Positions 39,857 to 48,701 of a DNA stretch of 64,000 nt are shown here, in pieces. The DNA is from Pseudarthrobacter sp. Fe7 (lineage in GTDB: Bacteria > Actinomycetota > Actinomycetes > Actinomycetales > Micrococcaceae): contig CP099977.1 of the NCBI GenBank assembly GCA_024372495.1, positions 3,348,001 to 3,412,000 of the forward strand, written 5' to 3'. Numbering within the stretch: the first letter of the stretch is position 1; every line of letters begins with the position of its first letter. A program made the position numbers and the translations under genes. Under the pieces are notes generated by a model, which did no database searches, had not been told where the DNA came from, and saw only the letters and a list, made by a program, of their open reading frames with translations.

Positions 39857-41545
39857 TCATGGACCCGGAAGGATGTCGCTGACCCGCCACCTGCCGTCCA
39901 CGGACACCAAGACCAGCCGAAGCAGGCGCGGCTGGCTGGCTGCGCCGGCGCCCAGCACACGGTCCTCCGCGTTCACCACCTGGTAACCGGATGTAGCGGA
40001 CAATGCCCGCACAATGGTCTGTTCCCCGGTGGCACCGTCCTCCGTGGCGACCTCGGAAAGAGTGGTGCTGAACCCGGCGAGGCGCTGGCCGGAGGCGGCA
40101 AATTGGCTGGCAAGGCGCTGGTCAGCGGCAGCTGCGGCTGAGCCCGGCGCGTTTACGTCCGCCAGCAGTTCCAGGCCCCCGCTGCTGAAGGCGTAGTCGC
40201 GCAGCGCCGCCAGCCCCCTCACCGCTGCCACAGGGTCCACTGCCCCGGCCTGCTGCCGTGCCTGATCAACCGGCACAGCAGCCCTTTTCCCTCCGCCTGT
40301 AGTGGCGTCGGAGGCCTGCGCCGACACCGGTGGGGCCCCGGCTGCTGTATCCCTGGGCCCCCTGACATCCCCGGCAGACGCCGACAGCCACCACACCACT
40401 GCCGCGGCGGCGGCTATCAGCGGAAGGACAGACCGCGCCAGCCTCCACCGTATTCGGCCACCAACAGGGCCGTCCGCATGCTTTCCGCCGGACGACGCAG
40501 CAGGTATCGCCCCGGGCCGGGTCACGGTCCGGTCCGCTGGCGGCGTTCCGTTCCGTGGCCTTGATGGCTGGGGCGGTTGGGGCCGCGCTGGCCGTGAGGG
40601 CCAGCGGGATGTCGCCGCCCGCCGGCGCAGACCCTGCAGTTTCGTCCGGAGTCTGCTGCTCTTAGACGATGCGGGAACGTGGCGCCGCGTCAACAGCTCG
40701 GGCAGGACGGTAGGGTGGACGGCTTCGGAGAGGTCGACGGGCTGGGGCTCCGCGCTGCGGTAAACCGCCGTGGCCAGTGCCAGCGCATCGGGCCGCAGCC
40801 GCCGCTCATCGTTCAGGCCTGCTTCCAGGGCGGCCGCGAGGTCCTTGGGGACGCCGGGAACCAGGAGGGACAGGGGCGGGCGGTCAGCGGTGCGTCCCGG
40901 AGCTTCACCGGTCAGGCAGAACCACCCCAAGGCTGCCACCGAGTACACATCGCGTTCCGGTTGGAGACCGGCACGGACGGTATCCACCGGGGCCGGGTCC
41001 AGGAAACCGCCCGTTCCGGCCGCCGTTGCGCCGCCGGGATCCCCGAGCATCCGGGCCACGCCCAGATCGGACAACATTGGCTTTCCCTGCCCGGTGAACA
41101 GCACGTTCCCCGGCGAGACGTCGGAGTGCGTGAAACCTTTGGCGTGCAGGTAGGCCAGGGCCTGGGCGATGGGCGTCAGGACCGTGACGGTTTCTCCCAC
41201 GCTGAGCCTGCCGCGGGCGGACACCAGTTGGGCCAGCGAACCCCCGGCGGCATAATCCATGGCTAAGGCCGTGACGCCGCCGTCTTCCGTCCCCCGGACG
41301 GCGTCGTGGGCCCTGATGAGGTGCGGGTGGTCCAGGGCGGACAGGAGGCGGACCTCCCGCTGGACGTCCTCCGCCGTGATGGATGGGCCGCGCCGCATCC
41401 TGCCACCTGGGGTACAAAAGCATTTCAGGGCGTATTCCCTGCCCGTCCGTTGTTCCGTGGCCAGCCACACGTCTGCACTGCCGCCCCGCCCCAGCAGCCG
41501 TCCGACGTCGTAACCGGGAACCTTGGGTGCCTGTGCTTCGTCCAT
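39857..41545 (-). CDS. Membrane-anchored serine/threonine protein kinase with a divergent catalytic loop
   Basis: 562 aa, intact. Kinase domain at about 10-265: glycine loop GRGGSADVW (19-27), K41 in ALKCF, E64 in the C helix, HSDVSPGN (140-147) in place of HRDLKxxN, and DLG (160-162) in place of DFG. A basic, proline-rich juxtamembrane stretch (290-370) leads to one membrane helix (372-390) and an external domain of about 170 residues. That domain ends LVLVSVDGRWRVSDIL, which resembles an NTF2/SnoaL-like fold. The essential Lys, Asp and Asn are kept, so activity is plausible. It sits reversed between the TIGR01777 gene and lipB, and its ligand is unknown. Confidence 0.82.
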   Translation of the reverse strand: MDEAQAPKVPGYDVGRLLGRGGSADVWLATEQRTGREYALKCFCTPGGRMRRGPSITAEDVQREVRLLSALDHPHLIRAHDAVRGTEDGGVTALAMDYAAGGSLAQLVSARGRLSVGETVTVLTPIAQALAYLHAKGFTHSDVSPGNVLFTGQGKPMLSDLGVARMLGDPGGATAAGTGGFLDPAPVDTVRAGLQPERDVYSVAALGWFCLTGEAPGRTADRPPLSLLVPGVPKDLAAALEAGLNDERRLRPDALALATAVYRSAEPQPVDLSEAVHPTVLPELLTRRHVPASSKSSRLRTKLQGLRRRAATSRWPSRPARPQPPQPSRPRNGTPPADRTVTRPGAIPAASSGGKHADGPVGGRIRWRLARSVLPLIAAAAAVVWWLSASAGDVRGPRDTAAGAPPVSAQASDATTGGGKRAAVPVDQARQQAGAVDPVAAVRGLAALRDYAFSSGGLELLADVNAPGSAAAAADQRLASQFAASGQRLAGFSTTLSEVATEDGATGEQTIVRALSATSGYQVVNAEDRVLGAGAASQPRLLRLVLVSVDGRWRVSDILPGP

Positions 41546-41670
41546 GGTCCATGTCTAGCCCAGTTCCGCCCGCCCTGCAGAAGTTATCCACAGCCTCTGG
41601 CGGGCACCGGTCACAAAGCGCGCAGCCGGTGAGCTTGGACACTAAACCGGGACGGTGCGGCTGCGGGGTC

Positions 41671-41683
41671 TAAGCTGGATGCC
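41671..41683 (+). promoter_or_regulatory. -10-like hexamer of lipB, leaderless type
   Basis: TAAGCT at 41671-41676 ends 7 bases before ATG 41684. It is the same hexamer as at 34284. Confidence 0.45.
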
Positions 41684-42352
41684 ATGACTCTTGAGTTTTC
41701 ACAGCTGGGTCTTGCCCCCGACTTCGTTGATTACATGGAGGGCTGGGACGCCCAGCGCGAGCTCCATGACAAAGTTGTCGCCGGAAGTGCGCCCAGCACA
41801 GTCCTTCTTTTGGAGCACGCCGCTGTCTATACGGCGGGCAAGCTCACCGAGGACCACGAGCGGCCCTTTGACGGGACGCCGGTGGTTGCGGTGGACCGGG
41901 GCGGCAAGCTCACCTGGCACGGCCCCGGCCAGCTGGTTGCCTACCCCATCCTGAAGCTGAAGAACCGCTCCGGAATCCGAGATTACGTGGAGCGCCTTGA
42001 AGAGATCATGATCACCGTCATGGCGGACTACGGCATCAAGGCGGAACGCATCAAAGGCCGCGCCGGTGTGTGGATCAAGGCCGATTCCAAAGGCCCGGAC
42101 CGCAAGATCGCCGCCATCGGCATCCGCGTCCTGAACGGTGTCACCATGCACGGCGTCGCCATCAACTGCAGCAACGACCTGGCCCCGTACGGCCAGATCA
42201 TTGCCTGCGGTATCACCGACGCCGGAGTGACCACCATGTCCCTGGAAACGGGCAAGGACATCCACCCCGCGGATATCGCGGAGCGGTTCGTGGAGGAATT
42301 CCGCAAGCACGAAGAAGCATTGGTTTCGAGCCCTGAAGGAGCTCTACTGTGA
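41684..42352 (+). CDS. lipB: Lipoyl(octanoyl) transferase
   Basis: 222 aa, intact. Moves octanoate from acyl carrier protein to the lipoyl domains of E2 proteins and GcvH. Signatures: [30 protein letters not shown], and the catalytic pair in KIAAIGIRV...THGVAIN-like [14 protein letters not shown]...[10 protein letters not shown] (Lys and Cys). It overlaps lipA by four bases (GTGA), so the two are coupled. Counterpart of Rv2217. Confidence 0.96.
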   Translation: MTLEFSQLGLAPDFVDYMEGWDAQRELHDKVVAGSAPSTVLLLEHAAVYTAGKLTEDHERPFDGTPVVAVDRGGKLTWHGPGQLVAYPILKLKNRSGIRDYVERLEEIMITVMADYGIKAERIKGRAGVWIKADSKGPDRKIAAIGIRVLNGVTMHGVAINCSNDLAPYGQIIACGITDAGVTTMSLETGKDIHPADIAERFVEEFRKHEEALVSSPEGALL

Positions 42353-43367
42353 CATTGGCACCTGAAGGCCGGAAGATGCTGCGGATCGAGCAGCGCAACG
42401 CTGCGGTCCCGGTGGAGCGGAAACCGGAATGGATCAAGGCCAAGGTCCAGATGGGTCCCGAGTTCGTCAGCCTCAAGAACCTGGTCAAAAAAGAAGGCCT
42501 GCACACCGTCTGCGAAGAAGCCGGCTGCCCCAATATCTTCGAATGCTGGGAAGACAAGGAAGCCACCTTCCTGATCGGCGGGTCCGAATGCACCCGCCGC
42601 TGCGACTTCTGCCAGATCGACACCGGCAAACCCTCCCCCGTGGACATGTTCGAACCCACCAAGGTGGCCCGCTCCGTCCAGTCCATGGCCCTGCGCTACG
42701 CCACCGTCACCGGCGTGGCCCGCGACGACCTCGAAGACGAAGGCGTCTGGCTCTACGCCGAAACCGTCCGCAAAATCCACGAACTGAACCCCGGCACCGG
42801 CGTGGAACTGCTCATCCCCGACTTCTCCGGCAACCCCGACCACATCAAAGCGATCTGCGACTCCGCCCCCGAAGTCTTCGCCCACAACGTCGAAACCGTC
42901 CCGAGGATCTTCAAAAGGATCCGCCCCGCGTTCCGCTACGAACGCTCCCTGGACGTCATCACCCAAGGCCGGAACCACGGGATGGTCACCAAATCCAACC
43001 TCATCCTGGGCATGGGCGAAACCCGCAAGGAAATCTCAGAAGCCCTCACCGACCTGCACCAGGCCGGCTGCGACCTGATCACCATCACCCAATACCTCCG
43101 CCCGAGTGAACGGCACCTGCCCGTGGACCGCTGGGTCAAACCCCAGGAATTCGTCGACCTCCAGCACGAAGCCGAAGAAATCGGCTTCCTCGGCGTCATG
43201 TCCGGACCCCTGGTCCGCTCCTCCTACCGCGCCGGCCGCCTCTGGGCCACCGCCATGCGCAAAAAGGCCGCGACATCCCCACCGAACTCGCCCACATCGC
43301 CGACGGCATCCAAGACTCCGGCACCACCCGCCAGGAAGCCAGCACCCTCCTGGCAACCCACTCCTGA
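42349..43367 (+). CDS. lipA: Lipoyl synthase (frameshifted near its end in this assembly)
   Basis: A radical SAM enzyme that inserts two sulfurs into the octanoyl chain. The auxiliary cluster motif is [13 protein letters not shown] and the radical SAM motif is [11 protein letters not shown]. One G is lost at 43266-43267, which would replace the last 33 residues. With it restored the protein is 339 aa, ends [22 protein letters not shown] and stops at TGA 43365-43367. The SYRAG-type RSSYRAG motif before the break supplies the third [4Fe-4S] ligand Ser. Start GTG 42349 overlaps lipB. Confidence 0.95.
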
Positions 43368-43440
43368 CCTCACCCCGTAACGTGGCCAGAGGGCCGGACG
43401 CTGGAGGATTCCGGCGTCCGGCCCTTAGGTTTAAGTCACG

Positions 43441-43455
43441 TAGAATTGAGGCACT
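43441..43455 (+). promoter_or_regulatory. -10-like hexamer of the DUF4191 gene, near-leaderless
   Basis: TAGAAT at 43441-43446 ends 9 bases before ATG 43456, so any 5' leader would be only a few bases. Confidence 0.45.
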
Positions 43456-44208
43456 ATGGCGAAATCCCCTGACTCCAGCAACTCCACCCCGGCGGGCTCC
43501 AGCGCGGTGAAGCGCGGCCTGTTCACGCGCAAGCCCAAGGAAGCAAAGGCCAAGAAGCCCAGCAGGCTCAAGCAGATCGGCGAGGTCTTCACAATGACCC
43601 GCCGCCACGACCCCATGGTTCCGTGGCTGATGCTCCTGGTGTTCCTTGGTGTTGTGGCCGTGAGCTTCCTGGTGGGTTTCTGGCTGGATAACTGGATCAC
43701 CGGCCTGATCATCGGTATTCCGCTCGGCCTCCTGGCGGCCACCTTCATTCTGTCCCGCCGCGCCGAACGTGCCGCCTTCGCGCAGATCGAAAACCAGCCC
43801 GGCGCCTCCGGCGCTGCCCTGGGCACACTCCGCCGCGGCTGGATCACCGAAGATCAGCCTGTGGCTGTCAATCCGCGCACGCAGGATGCCGTGTTCCGCG
43901 CCGTTGGCCGTCCCGGCGTCGTCCTAGTCAGCGAAGGCCCCACCCACCGGGTGAAGCCGCTGCTCGACGCCGAGCGGAAGCGCCTGGCGCGCATCCTGCC
44001 CAACGTTCCCGTCCACACCATCCAGACGGGGCGCGGCGAAGGCCAGGTTCCGCTGAGCCAGGTGGCCAAGCAGATGGGCAAGATGAAGAACGAACTGACC
44101 AAGCTGGAAGTCAGCACGGTATCCAAGCGCATCGCATCCATGGGCACCAGGCTCCCCATTCCCAAGGGCATCGACCCCTACAAGGCCCGTCCCAACCGCG
44201 GACGCTAG
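43456..44208 (+). CDS. DUF4191 family membrane protein
   Basis: 250 aa. A basic N terminus rich in Lys and Ser (1-50) leads to two adjacent membrane segments (MVPWLMLLVFLGVVAVSFLVGFWL and WITGLIIGIPLGLLAATFIL). A cytoplasmic domain follows, with FRAVGRPGVVLVSEGPTHRVKPLL and a conserved VPVHTIQTGRGEGQVPL. Function unknown; it follows lipA in most actinobacteria (Rv2219 counterpart). Confidence 0.85.
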   Translation: MAKSPDSSNSTPAGSSAVKRGLFTRKPKEAKAKKPSRLKQIGEVFTMTRRHDPMVPWLMLLVFLGVVAVSFLVGFWLDNWITGLIIGIPLGLLAATFILSRRAERAAFAQIENQPGASGAALGTLRRGWITEDQPVAVNPRTQDAVFRAVGRPGVVLVSEGPTHRVKPLLDAERKRLARILPNVPVHTIQTGRGEGQVPLSQVAKQMGKMKNELTKLEVSTVSKRIASMGTRLPIPKGIDPYKARPNRGR

Positions 44209-44215
44209 CGCAAAG

Positions 44216-44256
44216 AACGCCCCGGTACCGGCGCTGCCGGCAGCCGGGGCGTTTTT
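44216..44256 (+). terminator. Rho-independent terminator after the DUF4191 gene
   Basis: The outer stem aacgccccgg pairs with ccggggcgtt around a GC-rich inner part, followed by a run of five T. Confidence 0.82.
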
Positions 44257-44324
44257 CTTGCGCCCGGACCGCCAGCGGCCGCCTTCCGCCTCCTGCGGTC
44301 CCGTGCTTCAACCGACGACAGGAC

Positions 44325-44684
44325 ATGACCATGCCCCTTAGGACAACCGTGATCCGCGCCTTCGGTATCCTCGCCGTGGCCGAGGCGTGCAGTTGGGCCG
44401 CGCTCCTGGCTGGTATGTATCTCAAGTGGATCGCCGGCACCACAGAGCTCGGCGTCCAGGTGGCGGGACCTGTCCACGGTGCCGTGTTTATCGGCTATGG
44501 GGTTGCAGCGCTGTTGCTGTGGCGTGTCCAGCGCTGGCCGTTCCTGGTGGCCGTGCTGGCCGGTGTCTCAGCGGTCTTTCCTTTCGCCACCCTGATGTTC
44601 GAGCGCTGGGCCGGGCGCCGTGGATATCTCAGCATCGCGGGTGCGGCCGAAGCCACCACTGTCCTTGAGTCCAGCCGCGCCTAG
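44325..44684 (+). CDS. DUF3817 family membrane protein
   Basis: 119 aa with three to four membrane segments. The opening VIRAFGILAVAEACSWAALLAGMYLKWIAG and VQVAGPVHGAVFIGYGVAALLLW are the conserved DUF3817 pattern. Function unknown; DUF3817 sequences also occur as C-terminal parts of MFS proteins. It is followed 19 bases later by the EamA carrier, so the two may form an operon. Confidence 0.8.
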   Translation: MTMPLRTTVIRAFGILAVAEACSWAALLAGMYLKWIAGTTELGVQVAGPVHGAVFIGYGVAALLLWRVQRWPFLVAVLAGVSAVFPFATLMFERWAGRRGYLSIAGAAEATTVLESSRA

Positions 44685-44703
44685 GTAGATCAGGTTTGCC
44701 GCC

Positions 44704-45692
44704 GTGGATTCCGTTGAGCAGGACCTGAAGGTCCAGCCGTCCCGTACGCCAGAGCCTCCGGCCGTCCGCGTCCAAGGGCGTAAAAGGCTGGTGGCTCTCC
44801 TTTCCCTGCTTGGCGCGACACTGTTCTGGGCCGGCAACTACGTTGTGGGGGCCGGCGCCGTCCAAAGCATCGACCCCCTGAGCCTGGTTTTTCTGCGGTG
44901 GGCCATCGCACTGGTACCGCTGCTGGTGATAGCCCAACTTGTGGAGCGGCCGTGCTGGCGGTCAGTGTTGGCTGCGTGGCCGTGGCTGCTCGCGCTCAGT
45001 ATCTGCGGGCTGCTCGGCTACAACCTCCTGCTGTACTTCGCCCTGGCCCACACCGATGCGTTCAATGCGTCGCTGATCAACGCCTTCAATCCCGCATTGA
45101 TCACGCTGGCGGCCGCGCTCTTCCTCCGCGAACGGCTGACGCCAACGGCAGTGGCCGGCGTCGTAACGGCCCTCGCGGGTGTCCTCATCGTTATCAGTGG
45201 AGGGGATGTTGGCAAGCTGGCCGCTACCGGGTTCGGCACCGGTGAGGTGCTGATGGTGGGGGCCGTGGTCGTCTGGACGGCGTACACAGTCATCGGGCGG
45301 CTGGCACCGAAGATTCCGCCGATTACCGCCACCGCTGTCCAGGCAGCCGTTGCGGTGGCTGTGCTGGCGCCGGTGCGTTTCGCGACGGGCGGTCCGGCCC
45401 TTCCCGCAACCGGGGACGCGCTGGCGTCATTGCTCTTTATCGCCATTTTTCCGTCGGTCCTGTCCTACGTGCTGTGGAACCGCGCACTGACGGTCCTGCC
45501 CGCCGGCGGTGCAGGCGTGTTCCTCAACCTGATTACCGTCTTCACCGCGGTCCTGACGATTCTCGCCGGGCATGTCCACACCGCCGCACAACTGGTGGGG
45601 GCGCCATCGTGATCGGCGGCGTGATTGTCGCCAATGCGCGGGCCTTCGGCCGGGAGCGCCAGCGCCGGTCCAGGGAGTTGCCGGGAGCGTAA
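44704..45692 (+). CDS. EamA/DMT family transporter (frameshifted near its end in this assembly)
   Basis: 329 aa after repair, with ten membrane segments in two EamA repeats: ATLFWAGNYVVGAGAV and LRWAIALVPLLVIA open the first; GEVLMVGAVVVWTAYTVIGRLAPKI opens the second. One G is lost in the run at 45597-45601; with it restored the chain continues GGAIVIGGVIVANARAFGRERQRR to the stop at 45692. GTG 44704 is the only start before the first helix. Probable metabolite or drug exporter; substrate unknown. Confidence 0.85.
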
Positions 45693-45758
45693 GAGGGGCG
45701 CCTGACTGTGGCACGCCTGCCCCGCGAGAGGCGCCTGCCTGGCCCGTGGGCGTGGGCC

Positions 45759-46196
45759 TTAGCGGCGGATCAGCAGCGTGTTCATGGCCTTGTCATGAAG
45801 GCCGCGCTGGTCCGGGTCGAAAATGACGGCGGGAATGACCAGGCAGAGGAGCACCGCCCTTACAAGGCCCGCCAGCGGTCCCGGCGTGCCGCCGCCGGGT
45901 TTGATCACGGCTATGCCCATGAGCCGGTGGCCAATGCTGTATCCAAGGGTTCCCACCAGCAGGATCTGTTCGATGGCGAAGACCGCCAGCGTGGCCCAGG
46001 AGTCTCCGCCGAAAGCGAAGTTGCTGATCAGCAGGGCGATGCCCCAATCGATGCAAAGGGCCACGATGCGCCGCCCCGCCCGGGCAATCGAGCCCGGGCC
46101 GGACTCCGGCAGGCCCAGGCGCTCCCCCGGGTACTTCGAAATGCCGGAGGTGTCCGGTCCGGTTAGCCAGGAGCCAATGTCTTTGCGATCTACCAC
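45759..46196 (-). CDS. RDD family membrane protein
   Basis: 145 aa, intact, with three membrane segments. The RDD signature appears as AGRRIVALCIDWGIALLISN, with YSIGHRLMGIAVIK and the ending DQRGLHDKAMNTLLI. Function unknown, possibly transport. It diverges from glnA1 and corresponds to Rv2219A, which holds the same place in M. tuberculosis. GTG 46196 is preceded by TAAACT at leaderless spacing. Confidence 0.87.
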   Translation of the reverse strand: MVDRKDIGSWLTGPDTSGISKYPGERLGLPESGPGSIARAGRRIVALCIDWGIALLISNFAFGGDSWATLAVFAIEQILLVGTLGYSIGHRLMGIAVIKPGGGTPGPLAGLVRAVLLCLVIPAVIFDPDQRGLHDKAMNTLLIRR

Positions 46197-46208
46197 CGTC
46201 CAAGTTTA
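46197..46208 (-). promoter_or_regulatory. -10-like hexamer of the RDD gene, leaderless type
   Basis: On the minus strand TAAACT (46203-46208) ends 6 bases before GTG 46196. Confidence 0.45.
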
Positions 46209-46299
46209 CCGATCCGGGGCAGCGTCAATGCGCCCACACTGTGGATGGAACTCGACCACACTATGGACGGACGATAGCGTGGTCATAGCAGGGCATTCT

Positions 46300-46337
46300 G
46301 TAACCTGCCCGAAACAATGCGGACATGGACGGGAAAT
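46300..46337 (+). promoter_or_regulatory. GlnR-type operator upstream of glnA1
   Basis: Four half-sites spaced by exactly six bases: GTAAC (46300-46304), GAAAC (46311-46315), GACAT (46322-46326), GAAAT (46333-46337). This is the a-b-a-b layout of the actinobacterial GlnR box, gTnAC-n6-GaAAC-n6-gTnAC-n6-GaAAC; the first pair is perfect and the second degenerate. It lies 145 bases before the glnA1 start. Confidence 0.7.
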
Positions 46338-46482
46338 GCCGGATCCATAGTCTGTTAGCAGTTTCAAGCAATCCCCCGGCAGGTACACGCAACAGGGAAA
46401 ACCGTGCGTTCTCCCTGATTTTGGATTGCGCTGGATCATGTGGCTTGCATGCCAGATATTTACATATGCGTTAGGAGCATAG

Positions 46483-47908
46483 ATGTTCAAGACTGCGGAC
46501 GAAGTCCTCAAGTTCATCAAGGACGAAGATGTAAAGTTCGTCGATATCCGCTTCACCGACCTCCCGGGCGTCCAGCAGCACTTCAACGTCCCCGCGAAGA
46601 GTGTTGACGCCGACTTCTTCGTCAACGGCCAGCTCTTCGACGGTTCTTCCATCCGCGGTTTCCAGGGCATCGCCGAATCCGACATGCAGCTGATCCCGGA
46701 CGTCACCACCGCGTTCCTGGACACGTTCCGCATGGAGAAGACCCTCGCGCTGAACTTCTCGATCGTCAATCCGCGCACCGGTGACCCGTACCACCGCGAC
46801 CCCCGTGGCGTGGCAGAGAAGGCTGAGGCATACCTGGCCTCCACCGGCATCGCCGACACTGCGTTCTTCGCTCCCGAGGCCGAGTTCTTCGTGTTCGACA
46901 ACGTCCAGTACCAGTCCTCACCCCAGGGCAGCTTCTACAAGATCGACTCCGAAGAAGCGCACTGGAACACCGGCCGTGAGGAAGAGGGCGGAAACCTCGG
47001 CTACAAGACCCCGGTCAAGGGCGGCTACTTCCCGGTTTCCCCCACGGACAAGCAGGCTGACCTGCGCGACGCCATGTGCGTTGCCCTCGACGAAGCCGGC
47101 CTCGAGGTCGAGCGCAGCCACCACGAAGTTGGCTCCGCCGGCCAGGCCGAGATCAACTACAAGTTCACCACGCTGACCCACGCTGCCGATGACCTGCAGA
47201 AGTTCAAGTACGTCATCAAGAACACCGCTGACGCCTGGGGAAAGTCCGTCACCTTTATGCCGAAGCCGGTCTTCGGTGACAACGGTTCGGGCATGCACTG
47301 CCACCAGTCGCTGTGGAACGGTGGCGAACCGCTGTTCTACGACGAAAAGGGCTACGCCGGCTTGTCCGATACCGCCCGCTGGTACATCGGCGGCCTGCTG
47401 AAGCACTCCTCCGCCGTCCTGGCCTTCACCAACCCGACGGTGAACTCCTACCGCCGCCTGGTCAAGGGCTTCGAAGCCCCGGTCAACATGGTCTACTCGC
47501 AGGGCAACCGCTCCGCAGGTATCCGTATCCCCATCACGGGTTCCAACCCGAAGGCCAAGCGCATCGAATTCCGCGCGCCGGACCCCTCGTCCAACCCGTA
47601 CCTGGCCTTCGCTGCCCAGCTGATGGCCGGCATTGACGGCATCCGCAACCGCATCGAGCCGCCGGCTCCGATCGACAAGGACCTCTACGAGCTCCCCGCC
47701 GAGGAAGCCAAGGACATCCCCAAGGCTCCGGGCACCCTTGAGGAAGCCCTGGAGGCCCTGCGCGAGGACAACGAGTTCCTTCAGGCCGGCGGTGTCTTCA
47801 CCCAGGACCTGATCGACACCTGGATCGAGTACAAGTACGAGAACGAGATCCGCCCGCTGTCCCTGCGTCCGAACCCCTACGAATTCGAGGCTCTACTACG
47901 GCGTCTAG
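46483..47908 (+). CDS. glnA1: Glutamine synthetase type I, adenylylated form (frameshifted at the last residues in this assembly)
   Basis: 474 aa after repair. Makes glutamine from glutamate, ammonia and ATP; dodecamer. Landmarks are DGSSIRGF, the metal site [34 protein letters not shown], and the adenylylation loop KDLYELP with Tyr at about residue 402. The GAGGCTC at 47887-47893 has one base too many. Removing it gives the canonical ending FELYYGV and stop TAG 47906-47908. RBS aggag lies before the ATG. glnE, encoding the adenylylating enzyme, and glnA2 lie downstream on the other strand, and a GlnR-type box lies upstream. Confidence 0.96.
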
Positions 47909-47931
47909 TAGTAACGCTTCCTGAAGCGGCG

Positions 47932-47966
47932 AAGGCGGCCACCGGTTCACCCGGTGGCCGCCTTTG
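47932..47966 (+). terminator. Terminator after glnA1
   Basis: A 14-bp stem, aaggcggccaccgg with ccggtggccgcctt, around ttcac, followed by a short T stretch. The remaining bases to 48155 show no gene. Confidence 0.75.
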
Positions 47967-48155
47967 CGTTGGGGGCCGCTGACGATAGACCGTAAGGTGG
48001 GGGCCCGCCTCCAGACGTGCTGAGACCGGGAGCCGGACCCCCTGACGAATGCCCCCGAGACGAAGACTGTCCAGCCTTCCCCCAACAAGGTTGGAGAACA
48101 CCGCCATCCACATAATCGGGCAAACGCTTGCTGAGCGCAATGCCGGCCCGGCGCG

Positions 48156-48701
48156 TTACGCCCGCGCAGCGGGTGCGAAGCTGTGGAACATGCTCCGCTG
48201 CGGCCCGGCGGCGCCGCCCAGGTACGGCCCGGCGTCGACGAAACCGGCACGGCGGTAGGCGGACAGGCCCGCGGGGTTTTCCTCATTGACGGAGAGGACG
48301 ACGCCGGACTCGCAGCTCTGGCGACGGGCGGTGAGCCTGCGTGCGGCCTCCACAGCGGCGGCGGCAGCGGGGGCGGCCAGCCCTTTGCCCTGGTGCCGGC
48401 GGTCGATGAGGAACCCCCGCAGCAGCCACGCTCCCTGGTCATCAGGCCAGCCGGCGAGGCCGGCTGCCCCGGCCTGGAGCGTCAGGAGGCCGACCGCGTC
48501 ACCGGCGGATTCCACGACATAGGGGTGCCGTGATTCCTCCGCCAGCCCGGCCAGCGCCATGCGCAGCGGGTCGCCCACGAAACGCTCCTGGCCGGGAAGC
48601 AGCGACATGTCCGCGACGGCGCCGAGATGGATGGCGCGGGCGTCCGCGTCCAAGTCCCGCAGCGGGATGAGCCACACCCAGTGCCCGGCCTCAGTGCCCA
48701 T
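48156..48701 (-). CDS. GNAT family N-acetyltransferase
   Basis: 181 aa from ATG 48701. WLLRGFLIDRRHQGKGLAAPAAAAAVEAARR holds the acetyl-CoA loop (RxxGxG/A form RHQGKGLA), and NEENPAGLSAYRRAGF is the usual C-terminal GNAT pattern. Substrate unknown. The start overlaps the glnE stop by 11 bases, so the gene is probably co-transcribed with glnE. An in-frame ATG 15 bases further up is possible but lies deeper in glnE. Confidence 0.82.
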   Translation of the reverse strand: MGTEAGHWVWLIPLRDLDADARAIHLGAVADMSLLPGQERFVGDPLRMALAGLAEESRHPYVVESAGDAVGLLTLQAGAAGLAGWPDDQGAWLLRGFLIDRRHQGKGLAAPAAAAAVEAARRLTARRQSCESGVVLSVNEENPAGLSAYRRAGFVDAGPYLGGAAGPQRSMFHSFAPAARA

